From Geopseudomonas aromaticivorans (GTDB lineage Bacteria; Pseudomonadota; Gammaproteobacteria; Pseudomonadales; Pseudomonadaceae): a DNA stretch of 64,000 nt. A program made the translations under genes and the position numbers. The notes beneath the pieces are model-generated. The model made no database searches and was not told the DNA's origin. It saw nothing but the letters and a program-made list of their open reading frames with translations. The DNA lies in NCBI RefSeq assembly GCF_019097855.1, contig NZ_JAHRGL010000049.1:205612-269611 (forward strand), in the 5' to 3' direction. Shown piece after piece: positions 38,569 to 47,027 of the stretch (positions are counted from its first letter, which is position 1; each line of letters begins with the position of its first letter).

Positions 38569-39864
38569 TCAGAACAATGCCAGCGTGTAACTGATGATCA
38601 GACGATTCTCGTCGATATCGGTACGGTAGTTGGAACGCGCGGTCACGTTGCGCAGCCGCACGCTGACATTCTTCAGCGGCCCGCTCTGCACCACATAGGC
38701 GATATCCAGGTCGCGCTCCCAGTCCTTGCCCTCGAAGCGGCCACCGGCGTTGGCAGCGTCGACGTTGTCGCCGGTGATGTAGCGCACGGTGGTGGTCAGA
38801 CCGGGAATGCCGAGGGAGCTGAAATCGTAGTCGTAACGCGCCTGCCAGGAGCGCTCGTCGGGCGCGGCGAACTCGAAGGTCGGCACTTCGTTGCCCAGCG
38901 GCGTCACGTTGGCGAACACCCGCGGCAGGCCGTTTTCACCGAACATGGCCTGGTAGCCGACATACAAGGTATGCGCGCCGCGCTTGGCCGACAGCAGGGA
39001 ATAGAACGCCTGGTTGTCGATCTCGCCGGCCAGCTCGTTGCCGTCCTCGGCGGAGTCGAAGTAGCCGAGGTTGGCACCCAGGGTCCAGGCGCCCAGCGGC
39101 TGGCTGTGCTTGAGGCTGAAGAAGCGCTGGTTGTAGATGTCTTCCAGCTGCGCGTACCAGGCGCCCACCGAAGTGCGGTTCTGGTTGAAGGCGTAGTCGG
39201 CACCGGCGTAGTTGAAGCCGTCGCTGACGGTCGTCCGCCGGTAGACACTGCCGGTCGGGATCAGCGCACGAATCTTGTCGTCGCCCGCCTCGTCGCGCAG
39301 GCTGGTGGAGCGCAGATGGCCGCCCTGCAGGGTCAGTCCGCTGATTTCCTGGGAGACGAGGCTGGCGCCCTGATAGCTCGGCGGCAGCAGGCGGATGTCG
39401 GAGAAAGTCAGCACCGGCAGGTTGGGCTGCAGCTCGCCGACCTTCAGCTCGGTCTTCGACAGCTTGACCTTGAGCGCCGCGCCGAGGCGGCTGTATTCGT
39501 CGGCGGACTCGCCGTCTTCCTGCACCGGCAGCAGGCCCGTGCCGACCCGGCCCTTGCCGCTGTCCAGCTTGAGGCCGAGCAGGCCAATGGCGTCGACGCC
39601 GAAGCCTACGGTGCCGGGGGTATAGCCGGACTTGAAGTTGAGGATGAAGCCCTGCGCCCACTCCTCGGCCCTGGACTTGTTCTGCGCCGCCGGGCTGCCG
39701 ACGATGTCGGAGTAGTCGCGGCTGAAGTAGTAGTTGCGCGCCGTCAGGGTGGCGGTGGAGTCCTCGATGAAGCCGCCCTCGGCCGCCAAGGCCGCGACCG
39801 GGAGTGCCAGCGCCATACCGCTGGAGGCCATCATCAACAGGGGAAGATTCGCTTTTTTGTTCAT
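38569..39864 (-). CDS. OprD-family outer-membrane porin, aromatic acid uptake (BenF/OpdK type)
   Basis: 431 aa. Signal peptide ends ALAAEG. The mature protein starts [22 protein letters not shown], the standard OprD opening, and ends with a beta strand terminating in Phe (IISYTLALF) for outer-membrane insertion. About 18 beta strands are expected. Aromatic and carboxylate uptake channels of the OpdK subgroup have this size, and the location beside ben genes suggests benzoate or a related acid. Leader contains CTTCTTATTATTT on the plus strand (39874-39886), i.e. AAATAATAAGAAG in the mRNA, near the ribosome binding site. Confidence 0.88.
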   Translation of the reverse strand: MNKKANLPLLMMASSGMALALPVAALAAEGGFIEDSTATLTARNYYFSRDYSDIVGSPAAQNKSRAEEWAQGFILNFKSGYTPGTVGFGVDAIGLLGLKLDSGKGRVGTGLLPVQEDGESADEYSRLGAALKVKLSKTELKVGELQPNLPVLTFSDIRLLPPSYQGASLVSQEISGLTLQGGHLRSTSLRDEAGDDKIRALIPTGSVYRRTTVSDGFNYAGADYAFNQNRTSVGAWYAQLEDIYNQRFFSLKHSQPLGAWTLGANLGYFDSAEDGNELAGEIDNQAFYSLLSAKRGAHTLYVGYQAMFGENGLPRVFANVTPLGNEVPTFEFAAPDERSWQARYDYDFSSLGIPGLTTTVRYITGDNVDAANAGGRFEGKDWERDLDIAYVVQSGPLKNVSVRLRNVTARSNYRTDIDENRLIISYTLALF

Positions 39865-40293
39865 GTGCTAACTCTTCTTATTATTTGGCTTTTTATTTTT
39901 GAGAAACACCGCCGCCACAGGACGACAGGCCAAGCAACGTCCCTTCGGCGCTATTCCGAAAAGACGCCAATCAATCCATTGTCACCACAGGTAATTCGCC
40001 GGCTTTTACTGCAGCGCCACCCGACGGATATTGCGCAACAGCTGCAGCCCTATCTTCTAGTTTTTCCCGCGCAAAACAACATCGCGCCGGCTTATCTGTG
40101 CGTTTACCGCACACCCAATAAGTTCACCGAACGCTATCCGGTCGGGCAGAACAGGCAGCAGAAATCCTGCCGGGATAATTGAACAATCCCCCCCCGCAAC
40201 GACGGCGCAATATAGGTCCGCGAATGCGGACTGGAGTGCGCGCGGCCTGACCGACTGCCGGCCAGCGCACGCCGCGCTGGCCGGCAGTCTGGA
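39865..40293. other. 429-base intergenic region upstream of the porin gene
   Basis: No gene is evident. It holds the A/T-rich leader of the porin gene (39865-39905), an unassigned middle part, and at the far end a large stem-loop (listed separately) that ends the permease gene. I looked for BenR sites of the form TGCA-N6-GGNTA on the minus strand and found none; TATCC at 40137 is followed 6 bases later by GCAG, not TGCA. Confidence 0.5.
40253..40289 (-). terminator. 16-bp perfect inverted repeat after the permease gene
   Basis: GACTGCCGGCCAGCGC (40253-40268) and GCGCTGGCCGGCAGTC (40274-40289) are perfectly complementary with a 5-base loop. The stem starts 5 bases after the permease stop on the minus strand. 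There is no T-run, so it may act as a processing or stability structure or a strong pause site at the end of the ben transcript. Confidence 0.65.
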
Positions 40294-41628
40294 TCAGACG
40301 GCGGGATCCGCCAGGCGTGCCGGCACGGCCTCGCGGCCGCTCAGCGAGAACACCAGCATGGCGATGGCGGCGATGGCGCCGGGAATGGCGAAGGCCATGA
40401 AGTTGAGCTGCAGCGGCAGGTTGATGCCGAGCAGCGCACCGCCGAGCAGCGGCCCGACGATGGCGCCGTTGCGGCCGATGCCGGAGGCCCAGCCGAGGCC
40501 GGTGGAGCGGATCGACAGGCCGTAGAACTGCGCGGCGAGGGCGTACAGGAGGATCTGCGTGCCGATGGTGGTGGCACCGGCGACGGCGATCAGCAGGTAG
40601 AGCACCGGCATCGGGCTGTTGAAGCCGAGCAGGCTGATCGACACCGAGGCAATGATGAAGAACGCCACCAGCACCCGCGGCAGGTTCATGCGATCACCCA
40701 GCCAGCCGCCGCCGATGGCGCCGACCACCGATCCGCAGTTGAGCGCGACCAGGAACGACAGGCTGGAGCCCAGGCTGTAGCCGGCGTTGGCCATCAGCTT
40801 GGGCAGCCAGGAGCTGAGCGCATAGACCATCAGCAGGCAGCAGAAGAAGGCCACCCAGATGGACAGGGTGCGCACGGCACGGCCCTCGCGGAACAGCTCC
40901 AGTACGGCCACGCCCTTGCCCTTCACGTCAGCCATGTCCAGCACGTCGTCGGCGCGCAGCTGGCGCGCCGGATCGACCCGCTTGAGCAGGGCGCGGGCCT
41001 GCTCGCTGCGGCCCTGGCGCACCAGGAAACCGACCGACTCGGGCAGGAACAGCATGATCACCGGCAGCAGCAGCAGCGGCACGGCGGCGGCGAAGAACAT
41101 CGCCTGCCAGCCGAAGGTCGGCAGCATGTACATGCCCACGCCGGCGGAGAGCATGCCGCCCACCGCGTAGCCGCTGAACATGATGGCCACCAGCGTGCTG
41201 CGCAGGCGCTTGGGCGCGTACTCGTTCATCAGCGCCACCGCGTTGGGCATCAGGCCGCCGCAGCCGAGGCCGGCGACGAAGCGCAACAGGCCGAACTCGG
41301 TCGGGCCGCTGGCGAAGCCGTTGAGCACGGTGGCGCCGCTGAACAGCACGAAGCAGATGGCGATGCCCTTCTTGCGGCCGATCTTGTCGGCCAGGGTGCC
41401 GAAACACAGGGCGCCGAACATCATGCCGAACAGCGCATAGCTGCCCAGCGCGCCGGCCTGCAACGGGGTCAGCCCCCACTCCTTCATCAGCACCGGCAGG
41501 ACCACGCCGTAGATGAACAGGTCATAGCCGTCGAAGATCAGCAGCAGTGCGCACAGGCACATGACCATCCAGTGGAAGCGGGTGAAGGACGCATTGTCGA
41601 TGATGTCGTGAACGTCGATCTTTCTCAT
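40294..41628 (-). CDS. benK: Aromatic acid:H+ symporter, MFS (BenK/PcaK type)
   Basis: 444 aa, twelve transmembrane helices. N-terminus KIDVHDIIDNASFTRFHWMVM followed by DGYDLFIYGVVLP (aspartates of helix 1 needed for aromatic acid transport in PcaK) and the MFS loop GTLADKIGRKKG. The start at 41628 gives the BenK-like beginning; an upstream in-frame extension is Cys/Lys rich and unlikely. It follows benD in the ben operon across a stem-loop with a T-run. Confidence 0.86.
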   Translation of the reverse strand: MRKIDVHDIIDNASFTRFHWMVMCLCALLLIFDGYDLFIYGVVLPVLMKEWGLTPLQAGALGSYALFGMMFGALCFGTLADKIGRKKGIAICFVLFSGATVLNGFASGPTEFGLLRFVAGLGCGGLMPNAVALMNEYAPKRLRSTLVAIMFSGYAVGGMLSAGVGMYMLPTFGWQAMFFAAAVPLLLLPVIMLFLPESVGFLVRQGRSEQARALLKRVDPARQLRADDVLDMADVKGKGVAVLELFREGRAVRTLSIWVAFFCCLLMVYALSSWLPKLMANAGYSLGSSLSFLVALNCGSVVGAIGGGWLGDRMNLPRVLVAFFIIASVSISLLGFNSPMPVLYLLIAVAGATTIGTQILLYALAAQFYGLSIRSTGLGWASGIGRNGAIVGPLLGGALLGINLPLQLNFMAFAIPGAIAAIAMLVFSLSGREAVPARLADPAV

Positions 41629-41660
41629 GGCTTTTCTCTTGTTTTTATTTGCAGCACAGG

Positions 41661-41689
41661 AAAAACCCGCGGCTCGTGGGAGCAGCGGG
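41661..41689 (-). terminator. Terminator-like hairpin between benD and benK
   Basis: On the minus strand CCCGC-T-GCTC-CCAC-GAGC-C-GCGGG is followed by TTTTT, a 9-bp stem with one mismatch and a U-tract. It lies 21 bases after the benD stop. It would stop part of the transcripts before the permease gene. Confidence 0.65.
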
Positions 41690-41709
41690 CGGGGAGTCAA
41701 ACAGGCGGT

Positions 41710-42501
41710 TCAGCCGAGGTCGCCACCACCGACCGGCAGGGTCACGCCGGTGATGTAGGAAGCTTCGTCGGAAGCGAGGAACAGGATCGCCGCGGCCTGC
41801 TCGTCGATGGTGCCGTAGCGCTTCATCAGGCTGCTGTCGATGGTCTGGTCGACGATCTGCTGGTACCAGACCTTCTCCTCGGCACTTTGCTCGGCGCTGT
41901 TGCGCGGGATGCGCCGCGGCGGTGCCTCGGTGCCGCCCGGTGCGGTGGCATTGACGCGGATGCCGCGTTCGGCGGTCTCCAGCGCCAGGCAGGCGGTCAG
42001 CGCGTTGACGCCGCCCTTGGCCGCGCCGTAGGGCACGCGGTTGACGCCGCGGGTGGCGACCGAGGAGACGTTGACGATGGCGCCGCTGCCCTGGGCGAGC
42101 ATCTGCGGCAGCGCCGCGTGGCAGCACCACAGGGTGGGGAACAGCGAGCGACGCACTTCGGCCTCGATCTCGTTTTCCCGGTAGTGCTCGAACGGCTTGG
42201 CCCAGATGGTGCCACCGACGTTGTTGACCAGGATGTCGAGGCGACCGAAGCGCTCGACCGCCGCCGCCATCACCCGCTGGCAGTCGCCAGCCTGTTCGAG
42301 GTCGGCGGTGAGGGTCAGCACCTCGGCGACGCCGGCCAGCTCGTCGGCCAGCTCGTGGACCAGCTCGGAGCGGTCGACCAGCACCAGACGACCACCCTCG
42401 GCGGCCATCCGCTCGGCGACGCGACGGCCGATGCCCTGGGCGGCGCCGGTGATCACCGCCACCTTTTGTTCAAAGCGTTGTTGTACTTGTTGTTTGTGCA
42501 T
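41710..42501 (-). CDS. benD: Benzoate cis-diol dehydrogenase BenD
   Basis: 263 aa, short-chain dehydrogenase. NAD-binding TGAAQGIG near residues 19-26, NNVGG, the Ser of NVSSVA, and the YGAAK pair (Tyr-x-x-x-Lys). The protein oxidises 1,6-dihydroxycyclohexa-2,4-diene-1-carboxylate to catechol with loss of CO2. The first codons (ATGCACAAACAACAAG...) carry two ACAACAA stretches that fit a Crc/Hfq motif. Confidence 0.94.
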   Translation of the reverse strand: MHKQQVQQRFEQKVAVITGAAQGIGRRVAERMAAEGGRLVLVDRSELVHELADELAGVAEVLTLTADLEQAGDCQRVMAAAVERFGRLDILVNNVGGTIWAKPFEHYRENEIEAEVRRSLFPTLWCCHAALPQMLAQGSGAIVNVSSVATRGVNRVPYGAAKGGVNALTACLALETAERGIRVNATAPGGTEAPPRRIPRNSAEQSAEEKVWYQQIVDQTIDSSLMKRYGTIDEQAAAILFLASDEASYITGVTLPVGGGDLG

Positions 42502-42516
42502 GGCGAGGCATCCGTG

Positions 42517-42554
42517 AAAAAAATAGCCCGCGCGGCTTCAGCCGGACCGCGGGC
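42517..42554 (-). terminator. Terminator-like hairpin between benC and benD
   Basis: On the minus strand GCCCGCGGTCCGGC-TGAA-GCCGCGCGGGC, a long stem with a small bulge, is followed by TA and seven T residues. This has all features of a rho-independent terminator although it lies within the operon, 12 bases after the benC stop. Confidence 0.75.
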
Positions 42555-42565
42555 CCAAAGGACTG

Positions 42566-43576
42566 TCAGGCACTGGCCGCGAACTTCTCGTAGTAGAAGT
42601 TGGCCGGCTGGATTCCGCGCTGGCGCAGATCCTGGTTGACCGCTTCGACCATCGGCGGCGGGCCGCACAGGTAGATGTCGACGTCGCCGTCGTTCAGCTG
42701 GCCCGCCGCGATGTGCTGGGTCACGTAGCCCTTGTGCGGGTACTGGCTGTCCGGATTGGCCACGCAGGCGCTCCAAGTGAAGTTGGGCAGGCGCTGGGCG
42801 AATTCCGCCAGCTTGTCCATCTCCACCAGGTCGAAGTCGTTGGTGACGCCGTAGATCAGGTGCACCGGCTGCTCGCTGCCGCTGGCGGCGAGCTTTTCCA
42901 GCATGGCCAGGAACGGCGCCAGCCCGGTGCCGCCGGCCAGCAGCAGCAGCGGCCGGCGCACGTCGCGCAGGTAGAAGCTGCCCAGCGGGCCGGTCATGGT
43001 CATCACGTCGCCGACCTTAGCCAGCTGGGTGAGGTAGCCGCTCATCAGGCCGCCCGGCACGTTGCGGATCAGGAACGACACCTTGCCGTCCTCGGGCATC
43101 GAGCTGAACGAGTAGGCGCGGCTCTGCTCGCTGCCCGGTACCTGCAGGTTGACGTACTGGCCGGGCAGGAACGCCAGCTTGCCCAGTTCGTCACCCTCGA
43201 CGGCCAGGCGGATGGTGCTGTCCGACAGCGCCTTCACCTCGCGAATGGCGGCGCGGAAGCTGCCCTGCTTGATGCGGCAGGCGCTGGAGGCCACCGGTAC
43301 GCGCACCACGCAGTCGCTTTGCGCGCGCATCTGGCAGGTCAGCACCATGCCCTGGGCGGCCTCGTCGGCGCTGAGGGCGTCTTCGATGAAATCCTCACCG
43401 AGTTCGTAGTTGCCGGACTCGACCTGGCACTTGCAGGCGCCGCAGGCGCCGACCCGGCAGTCCAGCGGAATGTTAATGCCCTGGCGGTACGCGGCGTCGG
43501 CCACGGTTTCGCTGCCTTTGGCGTCGATGAAGCGGGTAACCCCGTCTTCGAAATTCAGTGCGATTTTGTGCGACAT
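42566..43576 (-). CDS. benC: Benzoate 1,2-dioxygenase electron transfer component BenC
   Basis: 336 aa. N-terminal plant-type [2Fe-2S] ferredoxin with CRVGACGACKC and a fourth Cys at VLTCQM; then an FAD domain (RAYSFSS) and NADH domain (LLAGGTGLAPFLAML, CGPPPMVE). It passes electrons from NADH to the BenAB oxygenase. It is separated from benB by 115 bases with stem-loops. Confidence 0.95.
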   Translation of the reverse strand: MSHKIALNFEDGVTRFIDAKGSETVADAAYRQGINIPLDCRVGACGACKCQVESGNYELGEDFIEDALSADEAAQGMVLTCQMRAQSDCVVRVPVASSACRIKQGSFRAAIREVKALSDSTIRLAVEGDELGKLAFLPGQYVNLQVPGSEQSRAYSFSSMPEDGKVSFLIRNVPGGLMSGYLTQLAKVGDVMTMTGPLGSFYLRDVRRPLLLLAGGTGLAPFLAMLEKLAASGSEQPVHLIYGVTNDFDLVEMDKLAEFAQRLPNFTWSACVANPDSQYPHKGYVTQHIAAGQLNDGDVDIYLCGPPPMVEAVNQDLRQRGIQPANFYYEKFAASA

Positions 43577-43636
43577 GCTGCACCTCGCTTGGAGCTGGTA
43601 TTTCGCGCAGGCCGCAGCCTTGCGCGCACGCAGGGT

Positions 43637-43682
43637 GGAAGGCGCGCCTTCCGGAGCGATGCGGGCCGCCGGGGCGGCCCGC
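43637..43682 (-). terminator. Two stem-loops between benB and benC
   Basis: Immediately after the benB stop (minus strand) lies GCGGGCCGCC-GG-GGCGGCCCGC (43661-43682), a perfect 10-bp stem, followed by the palindrome GGAAGGCGCGCCTTCC (43637-43652). No T-run is present. They may protect the benAB part of the mRNA or reduce read-through into benC. Confidence 0.6.
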
Positions 43683-43691
43683 TCGCCTCTT

Positions 43692-44180
43692 TTAGATGTG
43701 GTAGATATCCATCACGTGGCGCACGTAGTCGTTCTTCAGGACCACCTTCTTCTCCTTGACCAGCGGGTTGGCGCCGCGGGTATCCAGGGTGTAGAAGCTG
43801 GTGCCGTAGTACTGGTCCACGGTCTTGTAGCGGAAGCTCAGGGTGTGCCAGTTGAAGCGCACCTTGCAGAAGCCTTCACCCTGCTCGACGATCTCCAGGT
43901 TGTTGATGTTGTGCGAGGTCCGGGTGTCCGGGATGCTCGCACTGGAGCGCTCGGTGCGGATGCGGAAGATGCGGTCCTCGAGGCCGGCGCGGCGGCCGTA
44001 CCAGATCAGCGAGATTTCCTTCTGCGGATCCTCGGTCAGCTCGTCGTTGTCGTCCCAGGCCGGCACCCAGAAGCTGACGTCCTCGGCGTACAGCTCGAGC
44101 CAGCTGTCCCAGTCCTTGTCGTCGAGGAAGCGCGCTTCCTGATAGAGAAAATCGCGTACGGCTTCGTAGGAGATGCTCAT
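43692..44180 (-). CDS. benB: Benzoate 1,2-dioxygenase beta subunit BenB
   Basis: 162 aa, NTF2-like fold of ring-hydroxylating dioxygenase beta subunits: [24 protein letters not shown], then [22 protein letters not shown]. It is structural in the alpha3beta3 oxygenase. It overlaps benA by 4 bases (ATGA), which keeps subunit synthesis equal. Confidence 0.95.
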   Translation of the reverse strand: MSISYEAVRDFLYQEARFLDDKDWDSWLELYAEDVSFWVPAWDDNDELTEDPQKEISLIWYGRRAGLEDRIFRIRTERSSASIPDTRTSHNINNLEIVEQGEGFCKVRFNWHTLSFRYKTVDQYYGTSFYTLDTRGANPLVKEKKVVLKNDYVRHVMDIYHI

Positions 44181-45541
44181 TTCACGGCCTCCACGGGGAT
44201 CAGGTTCTGTTGTTCTTGTTCGACGGCCTTCTTCATGCTGGCCAGCCAGTGGCGGTGCTGGAGGACGAACAGACCCTCGTCCTCGGCGCGCGCGCCGCTC
44301 ATCAGCGGCTTGAGCTGGATTTCCTTGGCAGCCTCGTCGGCACCGTCGATCCAGTGCTTGGCACCGCGGGACATGTCGTTCCACGGCAGGGCGCGACCCT
44401 GGAAGCCTTCCTGGCAGGCACGGAATTCCTCGAGGTCGTCCGGGGTGGCCATGCCACTGACGTTGAAGAAGTCCTCGTACTGGCGGATGCGGTGGGCACG
44501 CGCCTCGGCGCTCTCGCCCTTGGGCGCGATGCAGTAGATGGTGACTTCGGTCTTGTCGACCGAGATCGGCCGGGCGATGCGCAGCTGCGAGCTGAACTGG
44601 TCCATCAGGTACAGGTTCGGGTACAGGCACAGGTTGCGCGAGTTCTGGATCATCCAGTCGGCGCGGGCCGGGCCGACTTCCTCGGCCAGCTGGTCGCGAC
44701 GCTCGTACAGCGGACGGTCTTCCGGGTTGTCCCAGCGGGTCCACAGCAGCAGGTGGCCGTTCTCGAAGGAGTAGAAACCGCCGCCCTTCTTGGCCCAGCC
44801 GCCGGCGCTCATGGCGCGGATGTCGTCGCCGGCATCCTTTTCCTTGCGGTTGCCCTGGGTGGCCGCGTAGTTCCAGTGGGTGGCGGTGACGTGGTAGCCG
44901 TCGGCGCCGTTCTCGGCCTGCAGCTTCCAGTTGCCTTCGAACACGTAGGTGGAGGAGCCGCGGACCACTTCCAGGCCTTCCGGCGACTGGTCGACGATCA
45001 TGTCGATGATCTTCGCCGACTCGCCGAGGTGCTCGACCAGCGGGACCACGTCGGCATTCAGGCTGCCGAACAGGAAGCCGCGATAGGACTCGAAGCGGGC
45101 GATCTTGGTCAGGTCATGGGAGCCGTCGCAGTTGAAGCTGTCCGGGTAACCGGCTTCGAGCGGATCCTTGACCTTGAGCAGCTTGCCGTTGGTGTCGAAG
45201 GTCCAGCCGTGGAACGGGCAGGTGTAGGTCGCCTTGTTGCCGTGCTTGAAGCGGCACAGGGTGGCGCCACGGTGGCTGCAGGAGTTGATGAAGGCGTTCA
45301 GCTCACCGGCACGGTTGCGGGCGATGAACACCGGCTGACGGCCCATGGTGACGGTGTAGTAGTCGTTCTTCTCGGCGATCTGGCTCTCGTGGGCCAGATA
45401 GATCCAGTTGCCCTCGAAGATGTGCTTCATCTCCAGCTCGAACAACTCGGCGTCGGTGAACATCTCCCGCTTGCAGCGGTAGATACCCTTTTCCTGGTCT
45501 TCTTCGAGCAGGGAATTGAGATAATCAGGACCCACGGACAT
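44177..45541 (-). CDS. benA: Benzoate 1,2-dioxygenase alpha subunit BenA
   Basis: 454 aa. Rieske [2Fe-2S] ligands C-S-H at CSHRGATLC and C-P-F-H at CPFHGWTF (about residues 95-118); mononuclear iron ligands in DGYHVTATH (about 215-223) and a later Asp. It hydroxylates benzoate at carbons 1 and 2. GGAGAG lies upstream of the ATG, preceded in the mRNA by AAAAACAACAAC, a probable Crc/Hfq site, and by two BenR operators. Confidence 0.96.
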   Translation of the reverse strand: MSVGPDYLNSLLEEDQEKGIYRCKREMFTDAELFELEMKHIFEGNWIYLAHESQIAEKNDYYTVTMGRQPVFIARNRAGELNAFINSCSHRGATLCRFKHGNKATYTCPFHGWTFDTNGKLLKVKDPLEAGYPDSFNCDGSHDLTKIARFESYRGFLFGSLNADVVPLVEHLGESAKIIDMIVDQSPEGLEVVRGSSTYVFEGNWKLQAENGADGYHVTATHWNYAATQGNRKEKDAGDDIRAMSAGGWAKKGGGFYSFENGHLLLWTRWDNPEDRPLYERRDQLAEEVGPARADWMIQNSRNLCLYPNLYLMDQFSSQLRIARPISVDKTEVTIYCIAPKGESAEARAHRIRQYEDFFNVSGMATPDDLEEFRACQEGFQGRALPWNDMSRGAKHWIDGADEAAKEIQLKPLMSGARAEDEGLFVLQHRHWLASMKKAVEQEQQNLIPVEAVK

Positions 45542-45550
45542 GGCTGTGCT

Positions 45551-45570
45551 CTCCGTTGTTGTTTTTGTGC
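45551..45570 (-). promoter_or_regulatory. CA motif in the benA leader (possible Crc/Hfq target)
   Basis: The mRNA sequence is GCACAAAAACAACAACGGAG; AACAACAA fits the AANAANAA pattern recognised by Hfq with Crc in Pseudomonas, and it touches the GGAGAG ribosome binding site of benA. Binding would block translation while preferred carbon sources are present. Confidence 0.6.
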
Positions 45571-45580
45571 TGTGGAGATC

Positions 45581-45612
45581 AGACTAAGCCCGCGACCGGG
45601 CGGGCAATATCC
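45581..45612 (-). promoter_or_regulatory. benA promoter (Pm-like)
   Basis: A minus-strand TAGTCT at 45581-45586 (within TTAGTCT) lies 20 bases from the GGATA end of the proximal BenR site, the same distance I recall between the XylS site and the TTAGGCT element of the TOL Pm promoter. As in Pm, the -35 region is overlapped by the activator site. The spacer holds GCCCGC...GCGGGC, a small inverted repeat. Confidence 0.7.
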
Positions 45613-45644
45613 GCTTTCTGCACGATCGCTATCCGCTTTCTGCA
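45608..45644 (-). promoter_or_regulatory. Two 15-bp BenR operators upstream of benA
   Basis: TGCAGAAAGCGGATA occurs twice on the minus strand, at 45608-45622 and 45630-45644, both copies identical and fitting the XylS/BenR consensus TGCA-N6-GGNTA. The period is 22 bases (two helical turns), so a BenR dimer would bind one face of DNA next to RNA polymerase. Confidence 0.88.
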
Positions 45645-45768
45645 CAGAGCGGACAGTCGCGTCGAAAGCGGACAGGCCCGCGCGGCAGCGCAGGGCGAGC
45701 AGGGGGCGGAGGAGGCAGACGAAGGCGACAGCGGCGCGGCGGGCAGGCGCCCGCCGCTCGGGGAGGGC

Positions 45769-46722
45769 TCAGTTGCGGCGGCGCAGGGTGTCCGAGGGCA
45801 GCTCGCCGAAGGTGCTCTTGTAGCACTCGGAGAAGCGCCCGAGGTGCAGGAAACCGTAGTCCAGGGCGACTTCGGTGACGTTGCGCACCGCAGCTCGCGG
45901 GTCGCTCAGCCGTGCATGGATGGTCTCCAGCTTGCGCTGGCGGATGTAGTGCTTGGGCGTGGTGCCGGCATGCTTTTCGAACAGCGCGTATAGCGAGCGC
46001 GCACTCATGTGCGCCAGCTCGGCGAGCTGCTCGAGGCTGATGTCCTGCTTGAGGTTGTTGTCGATGAACTCGACCAGCCGCTCGAACGACGGGCAGCCCG
46101 CCGTCAGCGGCTCGCGGCTGACGTTGCTGCCCTGCAGGCCGAGCAACTTGCTGGCGATGATCTTGGCGAAGTGCTCCTGCACCTGGGGAATCGTCTGCTC
46201 GGCTTCCGCCTCCTGGCAGACCAGGCTGATCAGGTTGACGAAGCCGTCCAGCTCCTCGAGGCGGTGGCGCGGCGCGAAACGCACGCCCTCGCCGGGATGG
46301 CGCCACTGGTTCTCGCTGCACGCCTTGTCGAGCAAGGTGGCCGGCAGCTTGACGATGAACTTCTCGCAATCGTCCGAGTAGGTCAGGTCGACCGGATCGT
46401 CGGGGTTGATCAGCAGCAGTTCGCCGGGGGTGAAGTAGTGCTCCTCGCCGCGACCGCGCCACAGGCAGTGCCCGCGCAGGAGGATCTGCAGGTGATAGAG
46501 GGTTTCCAGCGCCGGCGAGGTGACATGCACGCGGCCGCCGTAGCTGATCTGGCACAGGTCCAGGCTGCCGAAGGCACGATGGCTCAGGCTCGCCTCCGGA
46601 TGCCCGCTGTTGGGCAGGAGGATGCGATGGGCGCCGACATGCTGGTTGACGTAGTCCGATACCGCATGGGGATCGGCATTGGCGAAAACCAGACTCTTTT
46701 CGTTCAACAAACGACGGTCCAT
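45769..46722 (-). CDS. benR: Benzoate-responsive AraC/XylS-family activator BenR
   Basis: 317 aa, the size of P. putida BenR. N-terminal effector domain (about 1-200) and C-terminal double helix-turn-helix (about 210-317; ISLEQLAELAHMSARSLYALFEKHAGTTPKHYIRQRKL, then VTEVALDYGFLHLGRFSECYKSTFGELPSDTLRR). It activates benABCD with benzoate. It is transcribed in the same direction as benA, 227 bases upstream. The leader has AAAAAATACAAGAG just before the start, another candidate CA motif. Confidence 0.93.
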   Translation of the reverse strand: MDRRLLNEKSLVFANADPHAVSDYVNQHVGAHRILLPNSGHPEASLSHRAFGSLDLCQISYGGRVHVTSPALETLYHLQILLRGHCLWRGRGEEHYFTPGELLLINPDDPVDLTYSDDCEKFIVKLPATLLDKACSENQWRHPGEGVRFAPRHRLEELDGFVNLISLVCQEAEAEQTIPQVQEHFAKIIASKLLGLQGSNVSREPLTAGCPSFERLVEFIDNNLKQDISLEQLAELAHMSARSLYALFEKHAGTTPKHYIRQRKLETIHARLSDPRAAVRNVTEVALDYGFLHLGRFSECYKSTFGELPSDTLRRRN

Positions 46723-47027
46723 GACTCGCGGTGCTCTTGTATTTTTTATGGGCACTGACGGCGGCCCGGGATACGGGGCGGCAGCCTGTTTTGTGCATTG
46801 ACCCACAACGCTGCGTCCCCGGCAACCCAGCCGAAAGCCGCGCGGCCCCTGGCGAAAGCCGCCGGAACGCTCGAAAGCCGCGCGCCAGAGCGCTTGCGGC
46901 CAGCCGCGAGGGCCGCGGGCAACTGTGCGGCAGCGACGACCGGCAATGACCGCGCGCACACTAAGGGATTGCGCCCTGCCCCGAACAGGGCCGCGGGCGG
47001 TAATCGCCCACTTTCGTGACGACTGCC
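46723..47027. other. 305-base region upstream of benR
   Basis: No gene is evident. On the minus strand it carries the benR leader, with an A-rich stretch at 46731-46750, and, 110 to 160 bases ahead of the benR start, three GAAAGCCGC repeats (listed separately). A promoter for benR could not be assigned with confidence. Confidence 0.5.
46833..46881 (+). repeat. Three phased GAAAGCCGC direct repeats upstream of benR
   Basis: GAAAGCCGC occurs at 46833-46841, 46854-46862 and 46873-46881, i.e. with periods of 21 and 19 bases, two helical turns. Flanking bases are partly shared (C before each, G/C-rich after). This is the layout of a multi-dimer regulator site. It does not fit TGCA-N6-GGNTA. The IclR-family protein encoded next door is one candidate binder. 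Confidence 0.55.

Noticed and set aside
40137-40152. Possible BenR site upstream of the porin (TATCC-N6-GCAG)
   Set aside because: It lacks the TGCA half of the consensus and has no partner repeat.
46723-47027. Small open frames in both directions upstream of benR
   Set aside because: They are Arg/Ala/Pro-rich products of high-GC DNA without ribosome binding sites, and they cross the repeat cluster.
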